A stretch of 64,000 nucleotides of DNA. Origin: Richelia sp. UBA3308 (lineage in GTDB: Bacteria > Cyanobacteriota > Cyanobacteriia > Cyanobacteriales > Nostocaceae). The stretch is from assembly GCA_002361335.1 (NCBI GenBank), contig DESS01000156.1:39545-103544 (forward strand). The letters run 5' to 3'. The notes under the pieces were generated by a model, which did no database searches, was not told where the DNA came from, and was given only the letters and a program-made list of their open reading frames with translations. A program made the translations under genes and the position numbers. Below, piece after piece: positions 56,187 to 64,000 of this stretch. Every line of letters begins with the position of its first letter. The first letter of the stretch is position 1.

Positions 56187-56357
56187 GCATTGAATTTATG
56201 AAATAAATCAAACCAATTATTAACCTGACTTCCTGCGTCAAATCAATTGGGTGCAGCTTTTTTGGAAAGACGACGACAACAATTTCGTTAACGCCCGAAC
56301 CCAATTACTATAGCTGTTCATTAAGTATTAAGCTCTCGAAATGAAGGTTTATTTACA

Positions 56358-57122
56358 ATGTCTGGAACCTCTCAAATTAACAAACAAGCTCCAATCTTGG
56401 GAAAATTTGCTAGCATAATTACGTTTTTGAGTATCGCTCTTTACTTTACAGGTTGGATCTATCGTTGGGCATATTTTGGATTTTTTCGCATACAAATAAC
56501 ATCACTTGATTTTCCGATAGAATCGTTTTTCTTTATACCAATTTACGTTTTTTTGGGTAACTTTCAGGCACTTATCAAAGCTATTTTAATTCTTGCTTTA
56601 TCAATTGTTGCAATCTTTTTAAGTCACAAATTCTTGCATTGGAGGAAATTTCCCACAATACTTTCTTCTCCCTTAATTAAAGAATTGGTGATAGTGGCTT
56701 GGATATTAATTGCACTATTCTGGATAGCACGATGGGAGGGAGAAGCGAGTGCTTGGAGAGCAGCAAGTAACAACTCTTCCCTCCTACCTGTAGTTACATT
56801 AATTCAACCTGATAATCAACTAGGATTGGGATACAACCCTAAAGATGCCACCTATGCCTCCTTAGAAAAGGCTCGCGTCATAGGAGATGTGGGACTTTTA
56901 GTTAACAAAATGCGAGGTAGAGAAGTAAAAATCCCCGGTACTTCATCCCAAACTGGCGACTGGCGTTTTTTGATTGCCAATAAAGGATGGATTTATCTTT
57001 TCCAAGCACTTCCTCCAAATGCCAACCATAAAGACCGTCCTCTGGTGCTAGCTATTAGAGAAGGTGATGGAAAGCAATTGATGATCCTTAGTCCCACAGC
57101 TTTTGAGGAAAAATCTCCTTAA
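56358..57122 (+). CDS. Membrane protein, last gene of the CHAT operon
   Basis: A 254-residue protein with about four membrane helices in the first 125 residues (near 15-33, 50-72, 76-96 and 108-124) and a soluble C-terminal domain of about 130 residues with no Cys. No family is recognised. AAGG precedes the ATG. It follows the CHAT gene by 171 bp in the same direction and has no promoter of the shared type, so it is probably part of that unit. Confidence 0.65.
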   Translation: MSGTSQINKQAPILGKFASIITFLSIALYFTGWIYRWAYFGFFRIQITSLDFPIESFFFIPIYVFLGNFQALIKAILILALSIVAIFLSHKFLHWRKFPTILSSPLIKELVIVAWILIALFWIARWEGEASAWRAASNNSSLLPVVTLIQPDNQLGLGYNPKDATYASLEKARVIGDVGLLVNKMRGREVKIPGTSSQTGDWRFLIANKGWIYLFQALPPNANHKDRPLVLAIREGDGKQLMILSPTAFEEKSP

Positions 57123-57332
57123 TTCAAGTTTGAGTCCTACGAATATATTATGTAAGAGCTAAAAACAGTATTGTTAAAAATAATTTGCGTAAAACCTTTA
57201 AAAGAAGGCACAAAACTAAATCGTAAGTTTTGGGAATCCCACAATACATTGGGGAGGATGTTAATAGAGACCACATAAGTTTTGCAAGGGAAGACATCGT
57301 AATGTGACTCCCTTATAGCCAGACCACAACTC

Positions 57333-57365
57333 CCTCACAACTTCCTCAATTTTTTTGTCTATAAC
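57333..57365 (+). promoter_or_regulatory. Tandem CTCA promoter of bactofilin-like copy B
   Basis: CCTCA at 57333 and 57344, 11 bp, TATAAC at 57360-57365. The ATG is 50 bp downstream. Confidence 0.75.
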
Positions 57366-57414
57366 TCAAAATGACAAAACTGTGTTTATGGTTCCCACCG
57401 GGGAGAGATAAGGA

Positions 57415-58356
57415 ATGGCACATAATCGTAAAATCAGAATATTTGCAGCGATAGTTTTAGCATTGTTAATGCTGGTGCTATCGGGTACTGCGGTTGCACA
57501 AAATAAAATATCCAATCGAGATATAATCCATTTTGGCAGCGATATTACAATTGAAGAAAATGAAGTTGTCAATGATGTGACGGCAGTTGCTGGTTCGGTA
57601 ATAGTATTAAGCAACGGACATGTGACGGGTGATGCGGTAGCGGTTGGTGGTGATGTGAGGCTCAAAGCAGGTGCAAAAGTAGACGGAGATGCTACTGCTA
57701 TAGGTGGAGAAATATTTCAAGAAGAAGGAGTCACTATCGGTGGTGATGCAGTCACGATTACCGAAGAGGATGGCGGAATTATTCAAGGTTTAAGACGTTG
57801 GGGTTTTTGGGGACTGTTAGGGCGGATTTATCTAATTAATGCTACTTTTTATGCCTTATTTATGTTGGCAGTTGGCATCATTGGTACTGTTTTAATGTTG
57901 TTAGTACCCAGTTTTCTCCACAGCATTGCAGAAACTATCAATCAAAAACCAGTCTTAAGTATAGGTTCGGGTTTAGGGGGTTTCATTGCATTTCTGATTT
58001 TAGTAATTCTAACTACTGGAAGTCTATTAGGTAGCATTTTAATTCCTGTCGCTACTTTGGCTTTAGGGTTCGCGAAACTATTAGGAATAAATGCAATTTG
58101 CCTTTTCATCGGTAAAAAAATATTAAGAAATCGGCAATATTCTATCCCGCAATTACTAGTAGGAATTTTAATTACGGGAGCAATTAGTCTGATTCCAGTA
58201 TTTGGGGGAATGGTATTTCTTATACTAACTATTTTCGGTTTTGGAGGTGTTTTAGCTTCGCCGTGGGTGATGGAAAAACTTAGAGATTTCCGACACAAGC
58301 AACCAGTATTATCGATTTCCGAAGAAATCAACGACCATAAACAACAAGTATTGTAA
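57415..58356 (+). CDS. Exported bactofilin-like repeat protein with membrane helices (copy B)
   Basis: A 313-residue paralogue of the protein at 40093-40989 with the same layout. A signal peptide is cut after AVAQ near 29. Gly-Asp periodic beta-helix repeats (VAVGGDVRLKAGAKV, ATAIGGEIFQEEGV) run to about 125. Four to five membrane helices follow, and then a charged C-terminal tail not present in copy A. AAGGA precedes the ATG. It has its own tandem CTCA promoter, whereas copy A is read from an operon, so both copies answer to the same promoter type. Confidence 0.75.
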   Translation: MAHNRKIRIFAAIVLALLMLVLSGTAVAQNKISNRDIIHFGSDITIEENEVVNDVTAVAGSVIVLSNGHVTGDAVAVGGDVRLKAGAKVDGDATAIGGEIFQEEGVTIGGDAVTITEEDGGIIQGLRRWGFWGLLGRIYLINATFYALFMLAVGIIGTVLMLLVPSFLHSIAETINQKPVLSIGSGLGGFIAFLILVILTTGSLLGSILIPVATLALGFAKLLGINAICLFIGKKILRNRQYSIPQLLVGILITGAISLIPVFGGMVFLILTIFGFGGVLASPWVMEKLRDFRHKQPVLSISEEINDHKQQVL

Positions 58357-58571
58357 AAATTGAGTTCGGGTAATCAAACTAAATCTTTTCAAAATATTGC
58401 ATTAATAGAAATTCTAAATCTATTGGCGATATGATTAAAGTAAGGAATTCAACTAGAGGAATAATAACTAGATTTGATTTGTGAAACCAAACCTGATAGC
58501 GCTAATTTAATCAGTGATAGAAAGCATTTGAAAAATTTACAAAAAAACAATTTAGTTTGGAGAAAATAAAA

Positions 58572-58808
58572 ATGTTTGTGCAACAAAAAACAACAAAAAG
58601 CTTAATTGAAGTTTTAACAATTCAAGACCTTTATGACCCGTTTTGTCTAGAAATCATGGGTCAAAGTCACTCAGGTGAAGAACTTCAAGATGCAACTTCC
58701 TATCTAAAGTCTGAATTAGTTTTTCCTTCCGGTGAAGAACTACCCCGTTGCTGGGTAAATCCACACTATCGGGAGACCAGAGTTGCAGCGAGTGCGATAA
58801 GTGTTTAA
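58572..58808 (+). CDS. Hypothetical 78-residue protein
   Basis: ATG at 58572 follows TTGGAGA. An in-frame TTG five codons earlier lies inside that ribosome site. It is soluble, with a helical first half and a Pro/Trp-containing second half. No family is recognised and no tandem CTCA promoter is seen. It is followed by a GAGACGTAGCA-type hairpin. Confidence 0.55.
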   Translation: MFVQQKTTKSLIEVLTIQDLYDPFCLEIMGQSHSGEELQDATSYLKSELVFPSGEELPRCWVNPHYRETRVAASAISV

Positions 58809-58846
58809 AAGTTTAGTACCACATTTACCAAAATAAACAGATGTAG

Positions 58847-58867
58847 AGACGTAGCATTGCTACGTCT
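58847..58867. repeat. AGACGTAGCA hairpin repeat
   Basis: 10-bp arms AGACGTAGCA/TGCTACGTCT around one base, followed by TTATAATTT. It lies between convergent genes and is a likely terminator for the plus-strand gene. Confidence 0.55.
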
Positions 58868-58890
58868 TTATAATTTAGTCATTGAACCAA

Positions 58891-59115
58891 CTAATCCTCA
58901 GCCCATTCTCCATTTCCTAAAAGGTCTATAATCCAATCTCTAGGTAAATAATCATTTCTTTCTAACTCGCATTCAAAGCAAGTCCATTCGCGAGGAGAGA
59001 TGAATCTACATGCATGACAGATTGGTTCGTTGCAGCGAAGTTTTCCTTTGTCAACCAATTGTCTTATTTCATCTTTGATAGTTTCGATGTTATATACTTC
59101 GATTGTTGGTAACAT
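58891..59115 (-). CDS. DUF4327 family protein
   Basis: A 74-residue cyanobacterial protein. The pattern IKDEIRQLVDKGKL, then CHACRFISPREWTCFECELE, then DWIIDLLG, matches DUF4327. This member carries two CxxC pairs, so zinc or disulfide binding is plausible. GAGAGGAA precedes the ATG. It has its own tandem CTCA promoter. Confidence 0.75.
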   Translation of the reverse strand: MLPTIEVYNIETIKDEIRQLVDKGKLRCNEPICHACRFISPREWTCFECELERNDYLPRDWIIDLLGNGEWAED

Positions 59116-59168
59116 AATTCACTTCCTCTCCGTTAAAAAATTTCTAATAAACTAGAATATTTAATTTC

Positions 59169-59201
59169 ATCCTAAAAATAAAATGTGAAGAACTTGTGGA
59201 G
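59169..59201 (-). promoter_or_regulatory. Tandem CTCA promoter of the DUF4327 gene
   Basis: Gene-strand order: CTCCA, 6 bp, CTTCA, 11 bp, TAGGAT. The -10 is 54 bp before the ATG. It is a degenerate but correctly spaced copy, divergent from 59289-59321. Confidence 0.65.
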
Positions 59202-59288
59202 TCTAAATTAAACTATATTCAACAATTTGTAAGTGTTATTTTGCAGTAGGTATTGAATATAGCAAAAATTAACTAAGAATAATTACTT

Positions 59289-59321
59289 CCTCACAACTTT
59301 CTCAAACTTGTAACTTATAAC
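59289..59321 (+). promoter_or_regulatory. Tandem CTCA promoter of the 406-residue coiled-coil protein
   Basis: CCTCA at 59289, TCTCA at 59300, 11 bp, TATAAC at 59316-59321. The ATG is 193 bp downstream. Confidence 0.7.
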
Positions 59322-59513
59322 TATAAGTGTAAAGATGCTGAGTTAAATTTAATTCAGTATTCTGCTGTAAATAGTAAATTGAACTTGAAGTTATATTTAA
59401 CAGCAAAGTCATATATTTACAATAACATTTGTCAAATCCTCAGTCTATATTTGCTTACAGATACATCCACTATATAAAAATCTGTAGAAGTGATATTGAA
59501 AGGAAGGTGTATT

Positions 59514-60734
59514 ATGACACTCACAAAAAATAAAAATCCACATCTGAAATATAGAAAAACTATCTTTTTTCTGTTATTCGCAACATTTTTAGTTGCGGGT
59601 AGTTCGTTTGGATGGGTTAAATTTCAAGAGGAACAAGAAAGAAAAATTATACTAGCTCAAAGTTTATTAATCAAAGAATGCAAAGAGCAAACTGAAGCTG
59701 ATAATTTTTCGGAAACTAGTAAGAATGTAAATCAAGCAGTCAAATTATTGAACGGAATTCCAAAATTACCTGGTTCGACATATCCACAAGCTCAAAAAGA
59801 ACTGACGAAATTTTCTGGATGCGTCAAAGCTGTTAATGCTAAGAGTAGTTTCCTAAATGCTGGAAACTTGAGTAAGCAAGCTTTTTCTGTAGATAATCAA
59901 ACCGTTCTTCCTCTAGAAAAATGGCAGAAAATTCGTTTTAACCTAGAAACAGCAATTGTTGAGACTCAAAGTATTCCAACTGATGTTGATGTATCAAAAC
60001 AAGCTCAATCCGAACTCACTAAATATCAGAATCAGCTAAAACTCATCAATCAAAAAACTCAAAACGAACAAATTGCTGTAAATGCTTTGAATCGGGCTAA
60101 TAATTTAAAGTTACAGGCAGAAAAGATTGTTCGCTTTAATAACTTAAAGTCTCTGTCGAAAGCAGAATTACAAGTCAAAAATGCTATTCAGCTTATCAAT
60201 AATATTCCAGAGAAAACAACCATATCTGAAACTAAAAAAGATTATTTGGAAGGCTATCAAAATCTACTGAATAACATTCAATATAAAATGGCGGTTATCC
60301 GTTTGAATAATTTAGTAGATAATTTCCACAAGTTTGCTAAAAAGCTGCATCGTAATATGGGATATATTGAATATTCCGAACGTCTTGAGAACCTGAAATT
60401 AAATTTCGAGAATACTTTCAAACAATCCTTTGTTATCGAAAATTCCACCACGCAATCTTTAGAGAAAGCACTATCATACTACGATGATGCGTTAACTATT
60501 AAACGGCATTGTTACGAAGGAAACTGTATTCACTCTACATCGGCTCTTTTAGTTAGATATAGATGGAGGGTATTATGGCTACCTACTTCCTTTAAATTGA
60601 ATGGTGTACCAATTACAGAAAAATACGTTTTACGCGCAACATCTAACATTTTGAATAGGAAATATGTCAAAGTAAATGACGCTTTGCAAGGGATTTTTTA
60701 TCAAGCCCAAGAGGAAATTAATCAGATAAAATAA
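59514..60734 (+). CDS. Membrane-anchored helical repeat protein, 406 residues
   Basis: The start is ATG at 59514, because AAGGAAGGTG lies just upstream. One N-terminal membrane helix (about 14-34) is followed by a long, almost entirely helical exported region. Three diverged units of about 75 residues are visible, each with an AxxLLxxIP-type turn and a later ExxKY/GYQ segment (near 75, 155 and 235). The last 100 residues contain two Cys (CYEGNC) and a more globular end. No family is recognised. A structural or sensor role in the periplasm would fit. Confidence 0.65.
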   Translation: MTLTKNKNPHLKYRKTIFFLLFATFLVAGSSFGWVKFQEEQERKIILAQSLLIKECKEQTEADNFSETSKNVNQAVKLLNGIPKLPGSTYPQAQKELTKFSGCVKAVNAKSSFLNAGNLSKQAFSVDNQTVLPLEKWQKIRFNLETAIVETQSIPTDVDVSKQAQSELTKYQNQLKLINQKTQNEQIAVNALNRANNLKLQAEKIVRFNNLKSLSKAELQVKNAIQLINNIPEKTTISETKKDYLEGYQNLLNNIQYKMAVIRLNNLVDNFHKFAKKLHRNMGYIEYSERLENLKLNFENTFKQSFVIENSTTQSLEKALSYYDDALTIKRHCYEGNCIHSTSALLVRYRWRVLWLPTSFKLNGVPITEKYVLRATSNILNRKYVKVNDALQGIFYQAQEEINQIK

Positions 60735-60860
60735 TTATGACAATGTATTTTACGTTAACGGTAGTACAACGCAAGCCATGCTGATTTGAATGCGTTATAC
60801 TACCGCTTTTTGCATTCTAAGTTGACAATTTTTTTCAAACATTAAATCTAAATCTGAAAC

Positions 60861-60899
60861 TAAAAAAGCAAGCGTTAATTCTTTGTAGAATAACGCTTG
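60861..60899 (-). terminator. Rho-independent terminator of the peptidoglycan-binding gene
   Basis: On the minus strand, a CAAGCGTTA/TAACGCTTG stem, extended by TTCT/AGAA with one bulge, is followed by GCTTTTTTA. It lies about 80 bases after the stop of the gene ending at 60980. Confidence 0.65.
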
Positions 60900-60979
60900 A
60901 TTTCGCTTGGATAATCATTAAACTCAGAATACATTGGTATATGTTATCCAAGCATCGAATCACACATAGTAAGCTAGGT

Positions 60980-61522
60980 TTAATGATAGAGTTTACTGAG
61001 AGCGTGCCAAGTCCGAGGACCTACTACTCCATCTGGTACTAAAGCCATATCTGTTTGGAATGTGGTAACAGCGGCTTCGGTAATTGCACCAAAAATACCG
61101 TCTATATCGAAGCTATAGTAGCCGTGCAACGATAAGGTTCTTTGAACCATTCTCACATATTTACCAGTGCTACCGCGACTGAGAACTGGGATGGGTGGAA
61201 CCGGAGGGGCACCACTATAAAGTGATTTCCAAGTTAATGGTCCGACAATACCATCTTCTTCTAGATAAACCCGATGTTGGAAAGCTTTAACAGCCCATTC
61301 AACATATTCGCTGAAGATACCATCGATAGGGTCGTAATAGTATTCCCAGTATCTTAAGAGTTTTTGCAGTTCTTCAACTGCATCTCCTGTATCCCCTTTT
61401 CTCAAAACAGGTTTCCTCAACCTCATTGATGTTGATGTTGGCTCTGTCATTGAAAAGGTAGGAAGGTTTTCGACATTAATAAGATGATTGTTTTCTAGTT
61501 CGTTTCTTTCTTGAAGTTGCAT
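60980..61522 (-). CDS. Protein with two peptidoglycan-binding domains
   Basis: A 180-residue protein with two PG_binding_1 units. The first (about 37-108) has LRKGDTGDAVEELQKLL and DGIVGPLTW. The second (about 115-178) has LSRGSTGKYVRMVQRTL and DGVVGPRTW. There is no signal peptide in the first 35 residues, so export is unclear. No catalytic domain is attached. AGAGGA precedes the ATG. A tandem CTCA promoter lies upstream and a clear terminator lies downstream, so it is a single-gene unit. Confidence 0.85.
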   Translation of the reverse strand: MQLQERNELENNHLINVENLPTFSMTEPTSTSMRLRKPVLRKGDTGDAVEELQKLLRYWEYYYDPIDGIFSEYVEWAVKAFQHRVYLEEDGIVGPLTWKSLYSGAPPVPPIPVLSRGSTGKYVRMVQRTLSLHGYYSFDIDGIFGAITEAAVTTFQTDMALVPDGVVGPRTWHALSKLYH

Positions 61523-62411
61523 AATCTTATTTCCTCTTAATAGATATAAAAGGGTTTTTATACACAGTAGTTAATATATGAGTTAATTTTTTTCAATTGA
61601 ATAATTAAATTAACTCTTTATAGATAAAACATTTAAACCCTTTAAATAATGTTCTCTATATTTTTAATTTAAACAATAATTGTGAGGAAGTTGTGAGCAA
61701 GTAAATGTTTTTTTATTCTTCCTATAATGTTTTTTACTATCATGATTTTGAACTATTTCAAAATTGAGATGTCCTCGCTTACAGTGGCTAATTGCCTTGC
61801 TATATGGCGCTTTTATCAACGTACCTCTGTAGTTGATTTTCAGCTTAATATTAATTTAATTTTCGCATCCAAAGAATATTTAATTAAAGCAATCTGAAAT
61901 ATAAAATATGGAATAAAAGCTTTTTTGTTGGGATAATACTATAAATACTATTGGTAATTTTAAAAGTAAGATATCTAATAAAGATATAACTTGATAAGAG
62001 TCAAAATCAAATGATTTATAGCATCATTCTTTAAAAGAATATTTCTACATTAATAATTTTGATAAATCAGAATATATAATTGTTAAAAATACTCGCAAAT
62101 ACTCAATTTAATTTATTATATATTATAGTCAGATTAGATACAGAGATATTTTATAACTAGAATGGTGCTATCCAAGCAATAGCTGTATTAAGGTTTAATC
62201 GATGTTTAAATGAATACATAGATACAAATAGCGAAGCTAGAAGTAAATATAAAACCAACGGGCTTTACTTCTGAGAGTTATTTAAGCAGTACTCCGAATC
62301 TTTAATAGGAGATAATCTCTGTTGGTGCTACCATAGTAACTAGCAATGCGTTGATTGTTTCATTCAAATATCAGTCATTCTCAAAAATAATTATGTATTG
62401 AGAATATAGTA
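61523..62411. other. Long AT-rich intergenic region
   Basis: About 890 bases. It holds the leftward tandem CTCA promoter at 61666-61698 and a 24-base stretch near 61759 resembling one end of the MITE-like element at 8378-8564. No gene, riboswitch or matching promoter for the rightward ATPase was found. Confidence 0.45.
61666..61698 (-). promoter_or_regulatory. Tandem CTCA promoter of the peptidoglycan-binding protein
   Basis: Gene-strand order: GCTCA, 6 bp, CCTCA, 11 bp, TAAATT. The -10 is 144 bp before the ATG at 61522. Confidence 0.7.
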
Positions 62412-64000
62412 ATGGGCTATGTAGAAAAGCAAAATAAATATTCACAGAAAAAACTTCTAAAACAAACTGGTAATTTCAAAAAAGCTACAGATAAAATTGA
62501 AAATCAAAAAATAAAAGATTGGCATACTATCGAAGCTGATTCTATTATCGAATCCTTGAATAGTTCTAAAACTCTGGGATTATCTAGCGAATCAGCTTCA
62601 GAAAAACTTCTGCGATACGGACAAAACCTTTTACCTGAATCTGCATCGCGTTCGGAGTTGAGTATTTTTATTGAGCAATTTCAGACACCACCAGTAGCTT
62701 TACTAACTGCTGCTGCGGTGATTTCAACCGCAATGGGTGGCTGGGTTGATGCTTCGGTAATCATGGGGGTTGTAGGTATCAATGCGGTTATTGGCTATTT
62801 TACAGAAAGCCAATCGGAAAAAATTATTCACTCTCTGAAAAAAGGCGATCGCCCATCTACTTTAGTTCTTAGAAATGGTAGTATAACTCAGATAAACACC
62901 GAACATATTGTTCCTGGAGATATTTTAGTTCTTAAACCCGGTAGCTATATTGCAGCGGATGCCAGGTTAATTGAAACAGATAATCTCTGCGTTGATGAAT
63001 CGGCTTTAACTGGTGAAAGTATACCAGTCACCAAGAAAACTCAAACCCTTTGCGGTCAAGATATTCCCCTTGCCGACCGAATAAATATGGTATACAAAGG
63101 TACCTTAGTGACTGGCGGACAAGGTATAGCTGTGGTGACTGCAACAGGTAAATTTACCGAACTAGGACAAATCCAGCAATTGGTAGAAGAAGCTAGCGCT
63201 ACAGATACTCCCCTAGCAAAACAACTCGATAAAGTTGGTAGTCAATTGGTGTTCCTTAGTAGCGGTATCTGCGTTGTTGTTTTTCTGATTGGACTACTGC
63301 GAGGCTACCCTTGGCTGACAATGATGACTACATCTATATCCCTGGCTGTGGCAGCAGTTCCCGAAGGTTTACCGGCTGTAGCAACTACAACGCTGGCTTT
63401 AGGTATTCGAGATATGCGACGACATAACGTCCTTATTCGCAGCTTGAATGCAGTGGAAGCCTTGGGTTCGGTACAGAAGATTTGTTTGGATAAAACCGGC
63501 ACAATTACGGAAAACAGTATGTCAGTAGTCGAAATACATACCGATAGCCGAGTAATTCAGGTAAATAACGGTAAATTTGTGAATGGTGAAAAAACAATTA
63601 ATCTCAGTAATTGTGACGAATTTCTGCAATTGATTCAAGTATCGGTTCTTTGCAATGAAAGTAATGTGGTGCAATCAGATGGTGAATATATCGTTAATGG
63701 TTCTGCAACTGAAAATGCTTTAATTTATATGGCAATTGATGCGGGAATTGATGTTATTTGTCTTAGAGAAGATTATCCACTTATAGAAATTAACCAGCGC
63801 TCGGAAAATCGTAATATTATGAGTACGCTTCATGGTACTTGTGATGACCGTATATTAATTGCAGCCAAGGGAAGACCTACAGAAATTTTACACCTATGCA
63901 ACCGGCAGATGAAAGCAGGACAAGTAATTCCCCTTACAGAAGATGATAAATTAGCAATTGAAATAGAAAACAAGCGGATGGCTGATAAAGCATTGCGCGT
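62412..64000 (+). CDS. P2-type cation-transporting ATPase, N-terminal part
   Basis: An open frame from ATG at 62412 to the window edge (529 codons, incomplete). After an unusual polar N-terminus of about 35 residues come the P2-ATPase N-domain (SSESASEKLLRYGQN), the actuator domain with DESALTGESIPV, the membrane motif AVPEGLPAV, and the phosphorylation site LDKTGTIT. The nucleotide-binding loop begins near NGSATENALI. The PEGLPA motif and overall order fit Ca2+/Mn2+-type (PMA1/SERCA-like) pumps of bacteria. The ion cannot be fixed without the C-terminal helices. The ribosome site is weak and no tandem CTCA promoter is seen. Confidence 0.92.
   Translation, partial: MGYVEKQNKYSQKKLLKQTGNFKKATDKIENQKIKDWHTIEADSIIESLNSSKTLGLSSESASEKLLRYGQNLLPESASRSELSIFIEQFQTPPVALLTAAAVISTAMGGWVDASVIMGVVGINAVIGYFTESQSEKIIHSLKKGDRPSTLVLRNGSITQINTEHIVPGDILVLKPGSYIAADARLIETDNLCVDESALTGESIPVTKKTQTLCGQDIPLADRINMVYKGTLVTGGQGIAVVTATGKFTELGQIQQLVEEASATDTPLAKQLDKVGSQLVFLSSGICVVVFLIGLLRGYPWLTMMTTSISLAVAAVPEGLPAVATTTLALGIRDMRRHNVLIRSLNAVEALGSVQKICLDKTGTITENSMSVVEIHTDSRVIQVNNGKFVNGEKTINLSNCDEFLQLIQVSVLCNESNVVQSDGEYIVNGSATENALIYMAIDAGIDVICLREDYPLIEINQRSENRNIMSTLHGTCDDRILIAAKGRPTEILHLCNRQMKAGQVIPLTEDDKLAIEIENKRMADKALR

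Noticed and set aside
62240..62411. A metal-sensing riboswitch (yybP-ykoY type) in front of the P-type ATPase gene
   Set aside because: The conserved yybP-ykoY core sequences are not present. I see only AT-rich sequence.

Overview
The window comes from a filamentous, probably Nostocales-type cyanobacterium. The evidence is a PsbU-family photosystem II protein, CP12 modules, DUF2949 and DUF4327 proteins, a CHAT protease, GCGATCGC (HIP1) octamers and short dispersed repeats typical of that group. I see no tRNA, rRNA, CRISPR array, transposase or phage gene.

Layout. 1-660: truncated end of a gene for a probable secreted/surface protein. 1.6-5.2 kb (minus): an ABC ATPase, a lipoprotein with membrane segments, a MgtC/DUF4010 membrane protein with a 36-residue peptide just upstream, and a PsbU-like protein. 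5.5-12.1 kb (plus): a GH65 phosphorylase fused to beta-phosphoglucomutase, a coiled-coil membrane protein, a carotenoid-isomerase-like flavoprotein, an unknown protein and an SH3 protein. 12.4-15.4 kb (minus): two small secreted/peptide genes, a DUF6920-like protein, phosphofructokinase and DUF2949. 15.7-20.5 kb: a condensation-domain acyltransferase, a secreted protein, a two-domain flavodoxin-like reductase, a MITE-like repeat and a ketopantoate-reductase-like protein. 20.6-37.6 kb (minus): two giant genes forming a Tc toxin complex (TcA, and a natural TcB-TcC fusion with its own C-terminal effector). 38-47.5 kb (minus): three CBS-domain proteins related to CP12, broken paralogues, a membrane M28 peptidase, a bactofilin-like repeat protein and a divergent pyruvate kinase. 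47.7-51 kb: pyruvate formate-lyase and a repeat protein. 51-62 kb: an outer-membrane protein, a CHAT protease operon, a second bactofilin-like protein, small proteins and a peptidoglycan-binding protein. 62.4 kb to the end: the start of a P2-type cation ATPase.

The main discovery is a promoter architecture shared by most of these units. Read toward the gene it is CCTCA-N6-CCTCA-N11-TAnnnn. That is an 11-bp direct repeat placed at a fixed 11 bp from a -10 hexamer, with no recognisable -35. I find 21 copies, all intergenic. Twenty point at a gene or a decayed gene, and one is an orphan beside its duplicate's remnant. Several are divergent pairs. The pattern fits one activator, most simply an OmpR/PhoB-type response regulator, controlling some 20 transcription units here. 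Their content (disaccharide phosphorolysis, phosphofructokinase, pyruvate kinase, pyruvate formate-lyase, adenylate-sensing CBS modules joined to Calvin-cycle CP12 modules, a flavodoxin-like reductase, envelope proteins) suggests an energy-limitation or dark/anaerobic acclimation island. The Tc toxin operon carries the same promoter. The physiological role is inference. The promoter pattern is directly visible.
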